Numbered from the stretch's first letter, positions 35,632 to 44,341 are shown. The stretch is 64,000 nucleotides of DNA from Thermosulfurimonas sp. F29 (GCF_019688735.1 NZ_JAIFYA010000002.1:434001-498000), one strand, 5' to 3'. The notes: generated from the letters alone by a model not told the origin. Numbers and translations are program-made.

Positions 35632-36190
35632 AAGTATTCTTGAGGCCTCGCACCGGGCCACCCGGAAGTTCATCGAGGCCGAGGGAGCCAAGATCCTGGC
35701 CCTGGTGGAAAAGACCCGGGAGACCTTTTCCCGTGGTGGAAAGCTCCTTATCTTCGGAAACGGCGGAAGCGCCGCCGACGCTCAGCATCTCGCCGCGGAA
35801 CTGGTTAACCGATTCAGACGGGAGAGGGCTCCGCTTCCGGCCCTGGCCCTTACCACCGACACCTCCATCCTCACCGCGGTGGGAAACGACTACGACTTTG
35901 CCCTGATCTTCGTGAAGCAGATCGAGGCCCTGGGACGGCCCGGGGACATAGCGCTGGGCATAAGCACCAGCGGACGGTCGGAAAATGTGATTCGGGCCCT
36001 GGCCCGGGCCAGGGAGATAGGGCTTTACACGGTGGGACTCACCGGGGGCGACGGCGGAAACCTTCCCGAAGTAGCGGATCTGGTTCTCACCGTTCCCTCC
36101 CGGGAAACCCCGCGTATTCAGGAGGGGCACCTTCTCTTTCTGCACATCTTTGCCGAGCTCCTTGAGGAGGCGTGTTTTGGCGAGGCCTGA
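35618..36190 (+). CDS. gmhA: Sedoheptulose-7-phosphate isomerase
   Basis: 190 residues. GGKLLIFGNGGSAADAQHLAAELVNR is the SIS-domain signature of GmhA, with ALTTDTSILTAVGNDY, GISTSGRSENVI and the final QEGHLLFLHIFAELLE. It makes D-glycero-D-manno-heptose 7-phosphate for LPS core, so the cell is diderm. ATG 35618 follows GGAGGTGGGC and is preferred over the in-frame GTG at 35612. Confidence 0.93.
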   Translation: MERLKSILEASHRATRKFIEAEGAKILALVEKTRETFSRGGKLLIFGNGGSAADAQHLAAELVNRFRRERAPLPALALTTDTSILTAVGNDYDFALIFVKQIEALGRPGDIALGISTSGRSENVIRALARAREIGLYTVGLTGGDGGNLPEVADLVLTVPSRETPRIQEGHLLFLHIFAELLEEACFGEA

Positions 36191-37136
36191 GCCCCTGAGC
36201 TTTGAGGGACTGCGCACCTATTCCCTTCGCGAGCGTCCCAGCAAGGTTTCGGTGGAAAAGCTGGGCCGGGCCTTTGAGGCCGGTCTTTCCTTCCGGGACT
36301 TCTTGAAGAGTCTTCCCCGGGAGCTGGCGGCCCGGGATCTTCTGGAGGTGGCCCGGCGGGTGGTGGAGGCCCGACGAGGGGGGCGTCCCTTCATAGTGGC
36401 CTTCGGGGCCCATGTCGTCAAGGTGGGAGCCGCTCCCTATCTCATCTCCCTTATGGAAAAGGGGTTGCTCACGGCCCTGGCCACCAACGGGGCCTCCATG
36501 GTGCACGACGCGGAGCTGGCCATGTGCGGCAACACCTCCGAGGATGTGGCCCGGGCCCTGCGTGACGGAAGCTTCGGAGCGGCCCGGGAGACCGGGGAAC
36601 TCCTCAACGAAGCCGCCCGCCTGGCCAGGGAGACCGGGGGACTGGGACGGGCCCTGGGAAAACTCATCGCCGAATCGGACTTCCCCTATCGAAAACTCAG
36701 TCTTTTCGCCAGGGCCTACGAGCTGGAAATTCCGATAACCGTCCATGTGGCCCTCGGCACCGACATAGTCCACATCCACCCCTCGGCCAGAGGGGAGCAC
36801 ATCGGGGAGGCCACCTTCCTGGACTTTCGGATCTTCTGCCGGCTCGTCTCGGAGCTCGAGGGAGGTGTCTTTTTGCTGGCCGGTTCGGCGGTGCTCCTTC
36901 CGGAGGTCTTTCTCAAGGCCCTTTCCGCGGTGCGCAATCTGGGTTATCGGGTGGAACACTTCACCACCGTCAACTTCGACTTCATTCGCCAATATCGCCC
37001 CTTAACCAATGTGGTGCATCGCCCTACCCTTTCGGGGGGAAAGGGTTATAGTATTACCGGACACCACGAGATCCTTATTCCGCTCCTTTACGGAGCCATT
37101 GTGGAGATGTGGGAGGGCGGCCATGCCGATCTATGA
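36177..37136 (+). CDS. Conserved protein, possibly deoxyhypusine-synthase-like
   Basis: About 319 residues. The middle reads GRPFIVAFGAHVVKVGAAPYLISLMEKG then LLTALATNGASMVHDAELAM, recalling the glycine-rich NAD region of deoxyhypusine synthase-type proteins, but I see no clear catalytic lysine motif. The family assignment is tentative. TTG 36177 is chosen because GAGGAGG lies 6 bases upstream; the frame is open to 36150. It overlaps gmhA by 14 bp and the FmdB-like gene by 14 bp, so it belongs to that operon. Confidence 0.5.
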   Translation: MARPEPLSFEGLRTYSLRERPSKVSVEKLGRAFEAGLSFRDFLKSLPRELAARDLLEVARRVVEARRGGRPFIVAFGAHVVKVGAAPYLISLMEKGLLTALATNGASMVHDAELAMCGNTSEDVARALRDGSFGAARETGELLNEAARLARETGGLGRALGKLIAESDFPYRKLSLFARAYELEIPITVHVALGTDIVHIHPSARGEHIGEATFLDFRIFCRLVSELEGGVFLLAGSAVLLPEVFLKALSAVRNLGYRVEHFTTVNFDFIRQYRPLTNVVHRPTLSGGKGYSITGHHEILIPLLYGAIVEMWEGGHADL

Positions 37137-37344
37137 GTTTGAATGCGAGGCCTGCGGGGAGACCTTTGAGGAGCTCGTCTTCGGCTCCACCGAGGGAGTG
37201 AAGTGTAAAAAGTGCGGAAGCGACCGGGTGCGGCGGCTCATGTCCGCCTTCGGTTTTCGTAGCGGAGGGAAGTTCGTAAGCAGCTCCGGGGCCGGGGGAG
37301 CCTGCAGCGGTTGCGCCGGAGGCACCTGCAGCACCTGTCACTGA
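37123..37344 (+). CDS. FmdB-type zinc-ribbon protein
   Basis: 73 residues. MPIYEFECEACGETFEELVF followed by CKKCGSDRV is the FmdB/CxxC putative regulatory-protein signature. The tail is glycine-, serine- and cysteine-rich and ends GGTCSTCH, a common ending in this family. The true ATG (37123) overlaps the previous gene, and a strong terminator follows. Confidence 0.85.
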   Translation: MPIYEFECEACGETFEELVFGSTEGVKCKKCGSDRVRRLMSAFGFRSGGKFVSSSGAGGACSGCAGGTCSTCH

Positions 37345-37345
37345 C

Positions 37346-37367
37346 GGGGGCTGAAAGCCCCCTTTTT
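37346..37367 (+). terminator. Intrinsic terminator after the gmhA operon
   Basis: GGGGGCT and AGCCCCC form a perfect 7-bp stem with loop GAA, followed by TTTTT. It separates the gmhA operon from hemC. Confidence 0.85.
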
Positions 37368-37406
37368 AAGTAAGCGCCTTCGGGGGCGGCGGAAAGGGAG
37401 TTATCG

Positions 37407-38327
37407 GTGAAAAGGGTACTTCGGATAGGCACCAGGGGAAGCAAGCTGGCCCTGGCGCAGACGGGCTGGGTGGCCGAAAACATTCGTAGGCGTTTTCCCG
37501 GGATAGAGATCGAAACCGTCATCATTAAAACCAAGGGAGACAAGATTCTCGATGTGCCTCTGGCCAAGATAGGAGGCAAGGGGCTTTTCGTAAAAGAGAT
37601 CGAGGAGGCCCTTCTCAGGGAGGAAATCGACCTGGCGGTGCACAGCCTGAAGGATGTGCCCTCGGAACTTCCGGAGGGCCTTGAAATAGCGGTCATCCCT
37701 TCCCGGGAGGATCCCCGGGATGTGTTTATCGGGCTGACGGCCCGGTCCCTGGAGGAGCTGCCTCGGGGGGCCCGCGTGGGCACGAGCAGTCTTCGCCGGA
37801 AGGCCCAGCTCAGGCGGTTGCGTCCCGATCTGGAAGTCCTGCCCCTCCGGGGCAATGTGGACACGCGCCTGCGGAAGTTGAGGGAGGGGCAGTACGAGGC
37901 CATTCTACTGGCCGAGGCCGGGCTTAAACGGCTGGGGCTTGCCGTAGAGAGGACCCCTCTTTCCCCGGAGGTCATGCTTCCGGCCGTGGGGCAGGGGGTG
38001 CTGGCCCTGGAAATCCGTTCCGGGGACGCGGAGACCAGGTCTCTCGTATCCTTCCTGCACGACGAGGGCACGGCCCTTTGTGCCAGGGCGGAAAGGGCCT
38101 TTCTCCGGCGGCTCGAGGGGGGGTGTCAGGTGCCCCTTGCCGCCCACGCGGTCCTTAAGGGAAACGAACTCCTGGTGGAAGGCTTCATCGCCGACCCGGA
38201 GGGGGAACGGTTTTACCGGGAGGGGGTCCGTGGCTCCCCGCGGGAGGCCGAGGAGCTGGGGACCATCCTGGCCGAACGCCTTTTAGCCCGGGGGGGGCAG
38301 GCCATTCTGGAGGAGCTCCTCACATGA
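37407..38327 (+). CDS. hemC: Porphobilinogen deaminase (hydroxymethylbilane synthase)
   Basis: 306 residues. RIGTRGSKLALAQTGWVA at the start, KTKGDKILDVPLAKIGGKG, HSLKDVPSELPEGL, and the cofactor-attachment cysteine in RLEGGCQVPLAAHA. The start is GTG at 37407. It overlaps the cobA-hemD gene by ATGA, giving a tetrapyrrole pair. Confidence 0.95.
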   Translation: MKRVLRIGTRGSKLALAQTGWVAENIRRRFPGIEIETVIIKTKGDKILDVPLAKIGGKGLFVKEIEEALLREEIDLAVHSLKDVPSELPEGLEIAVIPSREDPRDVFIGLTARSLEELPRGARVGTSSLRRKAQLRRLRPDLEVLPLRGNVDTRLRKLREGQYEAILLAEAGLKRLGLAVERTPLSPEVMLPAVGQGVLALEIRSGDAETRSLVSFLHDEGTALCARAERAFLRRLEGGCQVPLAAHAVLKGNELLVEGFIADPEGERFYREGVRGSPREAEELGTILAERLLARGGQAILEELLT

Positions 38328-39829
38328 AAAAGGGGAAGGTCTATCTGGTCGGTGCGGGGCCCGGTGATCCGGGGCTTATCACCCTCAAGGGTATAAAGGC
38401 CCTCGAACGGGCGGAGGTGGTGATCTACGACTACCTGGCCAATCCCCGGCTTCTTTCCCATGTGCCCGAGGAGGCCGAACGAATTTATGTTGGGAAAAAG
38501 GGGGGGCATCACACCCTTTCTCAGGAGGGGATAAATCGTCTGCTGGTGGAAAAGGCCCTTTCCGGGCGCACGGTGGTCCGCCTCAAAGGGGGAGATCCCT
38601 TTATCTTCGGACGGGGCGGTGAGGAGATCGAGGCCCTCCTTGAGCACGGCATTCCCTTTGAGGTGATCCCCGGGGTGACCTCGGCCTTTGCCGTTCCGGC
38701 TTACGCCGGCATTCCGGTCACGCATCGAGACTACACCTCCACCCTGGCACTGGTTACCGGGCACGAGGCCGAGGGCAAGGAGGATTCCGCCATCGACTGG
38801 ACGGCCCTCTCCCGCATAGGAACCCTCATCTTTCTCATGGGAATGAAAAACCTTCCTCGGATCTGTGAAAATCTCAGGAAAAACGGTCGGTCTCCGGAAA
38901 CCCCCGTGGTGGTGATTCAGTGGGGAACCACCCCCCGACAGCGGGTGGCCGAGGGTACCCTTGAGGACATCGTGGAACGGGTGAAGGAGGCGGGTCTTTC
39001 GGCCCCGGCCATCATTCTGGTGGGAGAGGTGGCCCGACTGAGGAAGCGCTTTCGCTGGTTCGAGGCCCGACCTCTTTTCGGAAAGAGGATCGTCGTGACC
39101 CGGACTCGCGAACAGGCCAGTAAGCTGGTGGAGAGTCTGGAAGCCCTGGGGGCGGAGTGCCTGGAGATTCCCACCATCAGGATTGTTCCTCCGGAAAGCT
39201 TTGAGCCTCTGGATGCGGCCTTGCGGGAAATAGAATCCTTCGACTGGGTGATATTTACCTCGCAGAACGCGGTCCGGTACTTTCGCGAAAGACTTTACGC
39301 GGCGGGGAAAGACGCCCGGAGTCTTTCCCGGGCCCGGATCGCGGTGATTGGCACGGCCACGGCCCGGGCCCTGGAGGATGTGGGGCTTAAGGCGGACCTG
39401 ATACCCGAAGAGTTTCGGGCCGAGGGGCTGGTGGCGGCCTTTGAGAGAGTAGACCTTAAGGGACGAAGGATACTTCTTCCGCGGGCGGAGGTAGCCCGGG
39501 AGATCCTTCCCGAGAGGCTCCGGGAGATGGGGGCCACGGTGGAGGTGGTGCCGGCCTATCGAACCGTGCTTCCCGAGGAGTCCCGCAGGGCCCTGATTTC
39601 GGCCCTGGAAGAGGGAGTGGACATGGTGACCTTCACCAGCTCCTCCACCGCGCGGAATTTCTTCCGGCTAATCGAGGGGCGAGAGAGGCTGCTCGAGAAT
39701 GTGGTCCTGGCTTCCATAGGCCCCATAACCAGTCAGACCCTCCGGGATCTGGGTTATCCACCGGCGGTGGAAGCACGGGAATACACCATAGCCGGCCTGG
39801 TGCGGGCCATTTTGGAATATTTTTCTTGA
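38324..39829 (+). CDS. cobA-hemD: Fused uroporphyrinogen-III C-methyltransferase and uroporphyrinogen-III synthase
   Basis: 501 residues. Residues 1-245 are a SUMT methyltransferase ([56 protein letters not shown]). Residues 248-501 are HemD ([46 protein letters not shown]). The fused enzyme turns hydroxymethylbilane into uroporphyrinogen III and on to precorrin-2, feeding sirohaem, haem and B12. Confidence 0.93.
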   Translation: MKKGKVYLVGAGPGDPGLITLKGIKALERAEVVIYDYLANPRLLSHVPEEAERIYVGKKGGHHTLSQEGINRLLVEKALSGRTVVRLKGGDPFIFGRGGEEIEALLEHGIPFEVIPGVTSAFAVPAYAGIPVTHRDYTSTLALVTGHEAEGKEDSAIDWTALSRIGTLIFLMGMKNLPRICENLRKNGRSPETPVVVIQWGTTPRQRVAEGTLEDIVERVKEAGLSAPAIILVGEVARLRKRFRWFEARPLFGKRIVVTRTREQASKLVESLEALGAECLEIPTIRIVPPESFEPLDAALREIESFDWVIFTSQNAVRYFRERLYAAGKDARSLSRARIAVIGTATARALEDVGLKADLIPEEFRAEGLVAAFERVDLKGRRILLPRAEVAREILPERLREMGATVEVVPAYRTVLPEESRRALISALEEGVDMVTFTSSSTARNFFRLIEGRERLLENVVLASIGPITSQTLRDLGYPPAVEAREYTIAGLVRAILEYFS

Positions 39830-39853
39830 CAGGCCGACCAGGGGTGGTATTTT
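39826..39853 (+). promoter_or_regulatory. Promoter of tRNA-Lys
   Basis: TTGACA at 39826-39831, a 16-bp spacer and TATTTT at 39848-39853, 11 bases before the tRNA. It has the same layout as the tRNA-Val promoter and overlaps the hemD stop codon. Confidence 0.65.
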
Positions 39854-39864
39854 AAGGGACGGGT

Positions 39865-39937
39865 GGGCCGCTAGCTCAACTGGTAGAGCAATGGACTCTT
39901 AATCCATAGGTTCCAGGTTCGAGTCCTGGGCGGCCCA
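39865..39937 (+). tRNA. tRNA-Lys (anticodon CTT); integration site of the element
   Basis: Acceptor GGGCCGC/GCGGCCC, D arm GCTCAACTGGTAGAGC, anticodon loop CTCTTAA and T arm CCAGG-TTCGAGT-CCTGG. The bases after the discriminator A are CTA, not the CCA encoded by the two other tRNA genes in the window, so the CCA end may have been lost when the element integrated. Confidence 0.95.
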
Positions 39938-40001
39938 CTAAATTCTCGGTTTCTTCAAGATTTACGGAACACACTAATTGAGACCACTTCTCAACAAGAC
40001 T

Positions 40002-40075
40002 TCTGGTGACTGTCTGGTGACTGCCTCTTGAAACCTTTGACTATCAAGGCTTTCCAGAGGGACTTTTAGGGACTT
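40002..40075. repeat. Direct repeats beside attL (candidate integrase arm sites)
   Basis: TCTGGTGACTG occurs twice in perfect tandem (40002-40012 and 40013-40023), and AGGGACTT occurs twice ten bases apart (40058-40065 and 40068-40075), one helical turn. Short direct repeats with helical spacing between the tRNA end and the integrase gene are where tyrosine recombinases of this kind bind their arm-type sites. I see no other gene in 39941-40114. Confidence 0.5.
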
Positions 40076-40114
40076 GTTTGGGGTTTTGAAAGTTCGATTC
40101 CCGATTTTGGGCGA

Positions 40115-41533
40115 TTATTCGGAATTTTTCTTGCGGCGATAATCGGTGAGAGAGACCACCTTGGTGGGTGAAGAGAAGATGGATTCCACCATCTCAGCCC
40201 TGAGCCGGGCGTAGCGTCTGGTGGTCTGTGGAGACTTATGTCCCAGGGCAGCGCCAACCTCTTCGTAAGAATACCCGCCCCTCAATCTCTGCATGGCAAA
40301 ACTATGCCGGATAGCAGCGTAAAGAGAAATGTTAATCCCGGCTTTCTTGCACGCCTCTTTCCATATAGCCAGCAATCTCTTGTAAGGATAGGCTATCCAC
40401 CTGTTCCGGTCTCGATACGAAAAAACAAACATCGAACGCTTGTTCCGGGCTTGTTCTTCAATTATCTCTCGGATGCGCCCCACAAGCGGTATCACCTTCG
40501 GGGCTTTCTCTTTCGGCGTCTCTACCAGCCGGTCCAGAGAAAAAGACCGGTGAATGATGGCGTAGCCCTCTCTCAGGTCCACGGCGTCCCACATAAGCGC
40601 TCGCAGTTCCCCTATCCGAAGCCCGGTGAGGAACCCGAACTCGATGATAGGACGGTGTTCCGGCGGGATGTGGGACAGGATGAGGGCTTGTTGTTCGGGT
40701 GAAAGCCATCGGATAGGCGGTTCCTCCGGTTTAATCTCGTGGTCCGGAAAAGTGGGAAGCTTCTCTATCCGGTCAATCCTCTTGAGCCAGTTGAAAAAAG
40801 CCCGCAGTTCCACAAAACATTTCTTGACCGAGCTTTTTGAAAGCCCGGAATTAAAAAGGTCTTCCATCAGCTTGTGAAGGTGATAACCCCTAATGTCCCG
40901 AACGTCTAAAGTTCCCAGAGCCGGAATGAGCCGGTTCCGAAACCAGCTTTCCTTCGCCTGGAACCCTGCCGGGGACATAACCTTTTTCCGCTCGGACAAA
41001 TACTGCTCGGCCAGATTCTTGAAAAGGAACTCTTCCAGTTGTGACCGAACCCACTTGCTGGGGTCAAACGTCCCCTGGTCAATCTCGTATTGAATCAAAG
41101 CCGCATACTTTTTCGTAGAATGGTAGTCAGAAAATGCATCCCCCCGGTTGTTGCAAAATATCCGATACCGGTGACCGTTAAGGTAAAAGTCAAGATAGTA
41201 TTTAGCGGGTTTCCCCTTACATTTCGGACACACAAAGCCGTAGGCGGTCTCTTTAAAAGCCTTGCGACACTTGGGACATTTGCTCGGCTTGGGACGGATT
41301 CGCACCGTCTTCCCTCTACGAGACGGCCTCTCTGCCTCTGCTAGCTCTATCAGCCGTTCTAGCAAATCCTGTGGAAGCTTGTCAATCACCCCGTAACCTC
41401 GCCGTGGTCGCTTTTTCTTTCCTTTTAGGTCGCCCTTATATTGAAGAAAAAGAAGGACACGGGATGGGAAAAAAGAGAGTAGAGGCACCCTGGCGTGGTT
41501 GACAGATTTGTGAGCCGACGCCTTCTTTTCCAT
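40115..41533 (-). CDS. Tyrosine recombinase/integrase with N-terminal zinc ribbon
   Basis: 472 residues from ATG 41533; the frame is open to 41614 and GTG 41389 is another possible start. An N-terminal zinc ribbon (CPKCRKAF, CPKCKGKP) precedes an arm/core-binding region and a catalytic domain with TGLRIGELRAL, AIRHSFAM, ALGHKSPQTTRRYARL (nucleophile Tyr). The first His of the usual H-x-x-R box is Ala here. It faces tRNA-Lys and presumably excises and integrates the element. Confidence 0.88.
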   Translation of the reverse strand: MEKKASAHKSVNHARVPLLSFFPSRVLLFLQYKGDLKGKKKRPRRGYGVIDKLPQDLLERLIELAEAERPSRRGKTVRIRPKPSKCPKCRKAFKETAYGFVCPKCKGKPAKYYLDFYLNGHRYRIFCNNRGDAFSDYHSTKKYAALIQYEIDQGTFDPSKWVRSQLEEFLFKNLAEQYLSERKKVMSPAGFQAKESWFRNRLIPALGTLDVRDIRGYHLHKLMEDLFNSGLSKSSVKKCFVELRAFFNWLKRIDRIEKLPTFPDHEIKPEEPPIRWLSPEQQALILSHIPPEHRPIIEFGFLTGLRIGELRALMWDAVDLREGYAIIHRSFSLDRLVETPKEKAPKVIPLVGRIREIIEEQARNKRSMFVFSYRDRNRWIAYPYKRLLAIWKEACKKAGINISLYAAIRHSFAMQRLRGGYSYEEVGAALGHKSPQTTRRYARLRAEMVESIFSSPTKVVSLTDYRRKKNSE

Positions 41534-41564
41534 CTGAAGGCCCCAAACCCGGAGAAGAAAAACC

Positions 41565-42191
41565 ATGCGCAGGATCGCCTTCGAGCCGAAAGACCTTTTC
41601 CGCTTCGAACCCATTGTCGATCGGAACGGACGTTGCTGGGGAGTCGAAGTGCTTTTTCACTTTCCGTGGTTGCCCAATGCGGTCCTCTTCGCCCGCCCCA
41701 ATCCGTCCCTGGAGAAGCACGTGTTCGACCTCTTCGCGAGGCACGTGCTTCCCGAGCTGAACGGACGGGCGCCTCGCTACACCTTCAACTTTTCGGTTCA
41801 GGCGCTCGTCGAGCACCGCAAAGCCGTGTCCAAAGCCCTTGAGCGCCACCCCCGCCTTTTGATCGAGATCACGGAGCACTCCGACCACAATGACGAACGC
41901 CTTCAAAGCGAACTGAAGGCCCTAATGTCCGACTTCAGCGGCCGCTTTCTGCTGGACGACTTCCTTTCCGGTCCGAAGGCTCCGGACCGGCTGAACGCCC
42001 TGGAGCCTCACCTGGCGGCCCTGAAGATGGATCTGGACTCGGCCAGGCGTTGCTACGTGCGCACACAGATCCCCCTCATCCTCGAAAGAATCGAAACCCC
42101 TGACGATCTCCGGGAAGCCAAACACCTGGGCGCCCAGTACTACCAGGGACGCCTGTTCGACATCCTCTCCCCCGTTCCCCGCTCCTCCTGA
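41565..42191 (+). CDS. EAL-domain protein (c-di-GMP phosphodiesterase-like)
   Basis: 208 residues, a stand-alone EAL domain: FEPIVDRNGRCWGVEVLF (E-V-L for E-A-L), NFSVQAL, LLIEITEHSD, FLLDDFLSG, ALKMDLDSA, ERIETPDDLREAKHLGAQYY and QGRLFD. Most metal-binding acidic residues are kept, so it may hydrolyse c-di-GMP, although the domain is shorter than the usual 240-250 residues. It is divergent from the integrase. Confidence 0.75.
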   Translation: MRRIAFEPKDLFRFEPIVDRNGRCWGVEVLFHFPWLPNAVLFARPNPSLEKHVFDLFARHVLPELNGRAPRYTFNFSVQALVEHRKAVSKALERHPRLLIEITEHSDHNDERLQSELKALMSDFSGRFLLDDFLSGPKAPDRLNALEPHLAALKMDLDSARRCYVRTQIPLILERIETPDDLREAKHLGAQYYQGRLFDILSPVPRSS

Positions 42192-42202
42192 GAACGACAC
42201 CG

Positions 42203-43126
42203 ATGTCCGGAAAGAGAAACGAAAGGTTCAATCCCCCGGTTTCGTCCTCCGCAACCAGGATCATGGCTTTCCGCTGGTACGGAGGAAAGTTTTCGCACGT
42301 GGACTGGATCGTTCCGTTGCTACCCCCTGCCTTCCACTACTGCGAGCCGTTCGGAGGGTCCGCCGCAATTCTGCTGAACAAGGAGCCCTCTCCGGTCGAA
42401 ACCTACAACGACATAGACGGAGATCTGGTCAACTTCTTCAGAACCCTGCGGGACAAACCCGAAGAGCTCATCAGGAAACTCTATTGGACGCCCTTTTCCA
42501 GGGAAGAGTTCCTGAAGGCCTGGGAGGCGCGGGGGAGAACCGATCTTGACGATGTGGAGAGGGCCAGGCTCTTTTTCGTTCGGGCTGAACAGGTTCGTCT
42601 CGGGCTTGCTCAGCGAGCCACCCCCGGACGGTGGGCCTGGTGCAAACTTACGAGCAGGCGAGGCATGTCGGGAGCGGTTTCCCGCTGGATTTCGAGAATC
42701 GAGGCGCTCTGGCTGGTGGCCGAAAGGCTCAGAACGGTCCAGATAGAGCATGACGACGCCCTCGAAGTCATCAAGAGATACGACAGCCCGGACACCCTGT
42801 TCTATCTGGACCCCCCTTATGTGCATGAAGCGAGAAGCGATCCCAACGCTTACGGAAACGAAATGGATGCGGCCGATCATGAAAGGCTGGCGCGTCTCTT
42901 ACGTCAAACGCGGGGAAAGGTGGCGCTTTCCGGCTACAATTCCCCCCTCATGGAGGACCTCTACGGCGATTGGCCCAGGGTGGAAGCACCGGAAAGAACC
43001 ATTCAATCAAGCAAGGGCAAGCGAAGGGAAGTTCTGTGGGTGAACTACGCCTTGGAGGAGATACCGAATTGTGGACAGGTTGTCGATCGGCTCAGAGCCA
43101 AAGGATTTGTTTTCAGGAGTTTTTGA
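42203..43126 (+). CDS. DNA N6-adenine methyltransferase (D12/Dam class)
   Basis: 307 residues. FRWYGGKFSHVDWI (motif X/I region), YCEPFGGSAAILLNK, YNDIDGDLVNFFRTL and the catalytic LFYLDPPYVHEAR (D-P-P-Y) identify a class-alpha D12 adenine methyltransferase of the phage type. No partner endonuclease is adjacent, so it probably protects the element or regulates it. ATG 42263 (MAFRWYGG) is an alternative start. Confidence 0.88.
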   Translation: MSGKRNERFNPPVSSSATRIMAFRWYGGKFSHVDWIVPLLPPAFHYCEPFGGSAAILLNKEPSPVETYNDIDGDLVNFFRTLRDKPEELIRKLYWTPFSREEFLKAWEARGRTDLDDVERARLFFVRAEQVRLGLAQRATPGRWAWCKLTSRRGMSGAVSRWISRIEALWLVAERLRTVQIEHDDALEVIKRYDSPDTLFYLDPPYVHEARSDPNAYGNEMDAADHERLARLLRQTRGKVALSGYNSPLMEDLYGDWPRVEAPERTIQSSKGKRREVLWVNYALEEIPNCGQVVDRLRAKGFVFRSF

Positions 43127-43179
43127 TTTTCTACCCGTAGAGACGGAAGACAAATGCTGCTTTTCTTTTTCAGGCGGCG

Positions 43180-43512
43180 ATGGCGATCGAGCTGAAACGG
43201 TGTCCGATTTGCGGCGAAAAACGCTTTGTTTTCCTGGAGGCCGGATGCTGTTTCGACTGCGAAGCCGAGTATATAGTAACCGGCAAACCGAAACTTCCCA
43301 GGAGAGGTTCACCGATGCCCGGCCGATGCCCGGAAAGAAAGAAAGACGAAAACAGGAAGCCAACCTTGGAGAACCCGGTTCTGAAACTGGACTTCTCGGA
43401 ATACCCGGAGATTTTCGACCGGCTTTGCCGGGCCGCCCGGGCTGATTTTCGCACGCCGGAGCTCGAGGTCCTGTGGTTGCTCGATCAGCACCTTCCGCGG
43501 GACTCCGGCTAG
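43180..43512 (+). CDS. Small zinc-ribbon protein of unknown function
   Basis: 110 residues. CPICGEKRFVFLEAGCCFDC looks like a zinc ribbon. The C-terminal part (SEYPEIFDRLCRAARADFRT...VLWLLDQHL) resembles the Arc-type helices seen in small DNA-binding proteins. The ribosome site is weak. It lies 53 bp after the methyltransferase and overlaps the 3' end of the GGDEF gene by 4 bp. Confidence 0.5.
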   Translation: MAIELKRCPICGEKRFVFLEAGCCFDCEAEYIVTGKPKLPRRGSPMPGRCPERKKDENRKPTLENPVLKLDFSEYPEIFDRLCRAARADFRTPELEVLWLLDQHLPRDSG

Positions 43513-44318
43513 ATCCGCTTCCGCACCACCACTACTCCCCTGCGCTTGGCTTCGTACATGGCCTGATCGGCACGCTCAAGCACAGCGGAGGGTGTGTCCG
43601 CGGCAATCACGTTAGTCACCCCCGCGGCAAACGACAACCTGAACTTCACCTTTTCGCCACCACGCAAAGCGCACCTCTCCTGAACCTCGCCAAGATCATC
43701 GTGCAGCGACCGCACGAACCGCTCCGCCTGGTCCAGAGTCACATCCGCCAGAACCAGCACGAATTCGTCTCCGTATATGCGAAAAGCGTGATCCTTGCCT
43801 CTGAGGTTTCTCAACAAAAATTCCGCAAACCTTCGCAGCAGAAAGTCTCCCGCCTGGTGCCCACAGGTGTCGTTGATTTTTTTGAAACCGTTCAGGTCCA
43901 GAAAGACCACGGCGAAGTCCTGCCGGAAAACACGGGGATGCACGTCTTCGTTAAAGTACAGTTCGAAGGCGCGACGGTTCCAGAGACCGGTGAGGTCGTC
44001 CCGCAGCAGCTCCTCCCGGAAGGCATCCACCGTGTCGCGCAGGTTCCGCATGCGACTCCGCAGGGCATCGATTTCGGCGGAAGACACCAAGGCTCCGCGC
44101 GCCATGCGATTGAGCACATTCAACGTTTCCTCGATCAACTCCAGCAGTTCGAATGAAGCGGACGCTTCGGGCTGCGAACGCTTCCGCATCTCCTCGAAAG
44201 CGCGGAAGTAGACTTCCGGAACGGGCGTCTTACCGCCCTTGAGAAGATCCAGAAAGACGCGCCAACACAGAATCAACTCCCTCCGCTTCTCCAAAAGGAG
44301 CGTCTCCAGTGCGCTCAT
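43509..44318 (-). CDS. GGDEF-domain diguanylate cyclase
   Basis: 269 residues. The N-terminal 110 residues are helical with no recognised sensor. The C-terminal GGDEF domain has DDLTGLWNRRAFE, FLDLNGFKKINDTCGHQAGDFLL and RIYGDEFVLVL (Y-G-D-E-F at the signature), then ADQAMYEAKRRG. The active-site acids are present, so it may make c-di-GMP. It converges on the zinc-ribbon gene, and an EAL protein lies 1.3 kb away in the same element. Confidence 0.85.
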   Translation of the reverse strand: MSALETLLLEKRRELILCWRVFLDLLKGGKTPVPEVYFRAFEEMRKRSQPEASASFELLELIEETLNVLNRMARGALVSSAEIDALRSRMRNLRDTVDAFREELLRDDLTGLWNRRAFELYFNEDVHPRVFRQDFAVVFLDLNGFKKINDTCGHQAGDFLLRRFAEFLLRNLRGKDHAFRIYGDEFVLVLADVTLDQAERFVRSLHDDLGEVQERCALRGGEKVKFRLSFAAGVTNVIAADTPSAVLERADQAMYEAKRRGVVVVRKRI

Positions 44319-44341
44319 CGCAGGTTCCCTCCTCGCAATAA

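Noticed and set aside
40089-40112. GTTCGATTCCCG stretch looking like the T arm of a second tRNA or an att copy
   Set aside because: The flanking bases do not pair as a T stem, and there is no acceptor or anticodon arm around it.
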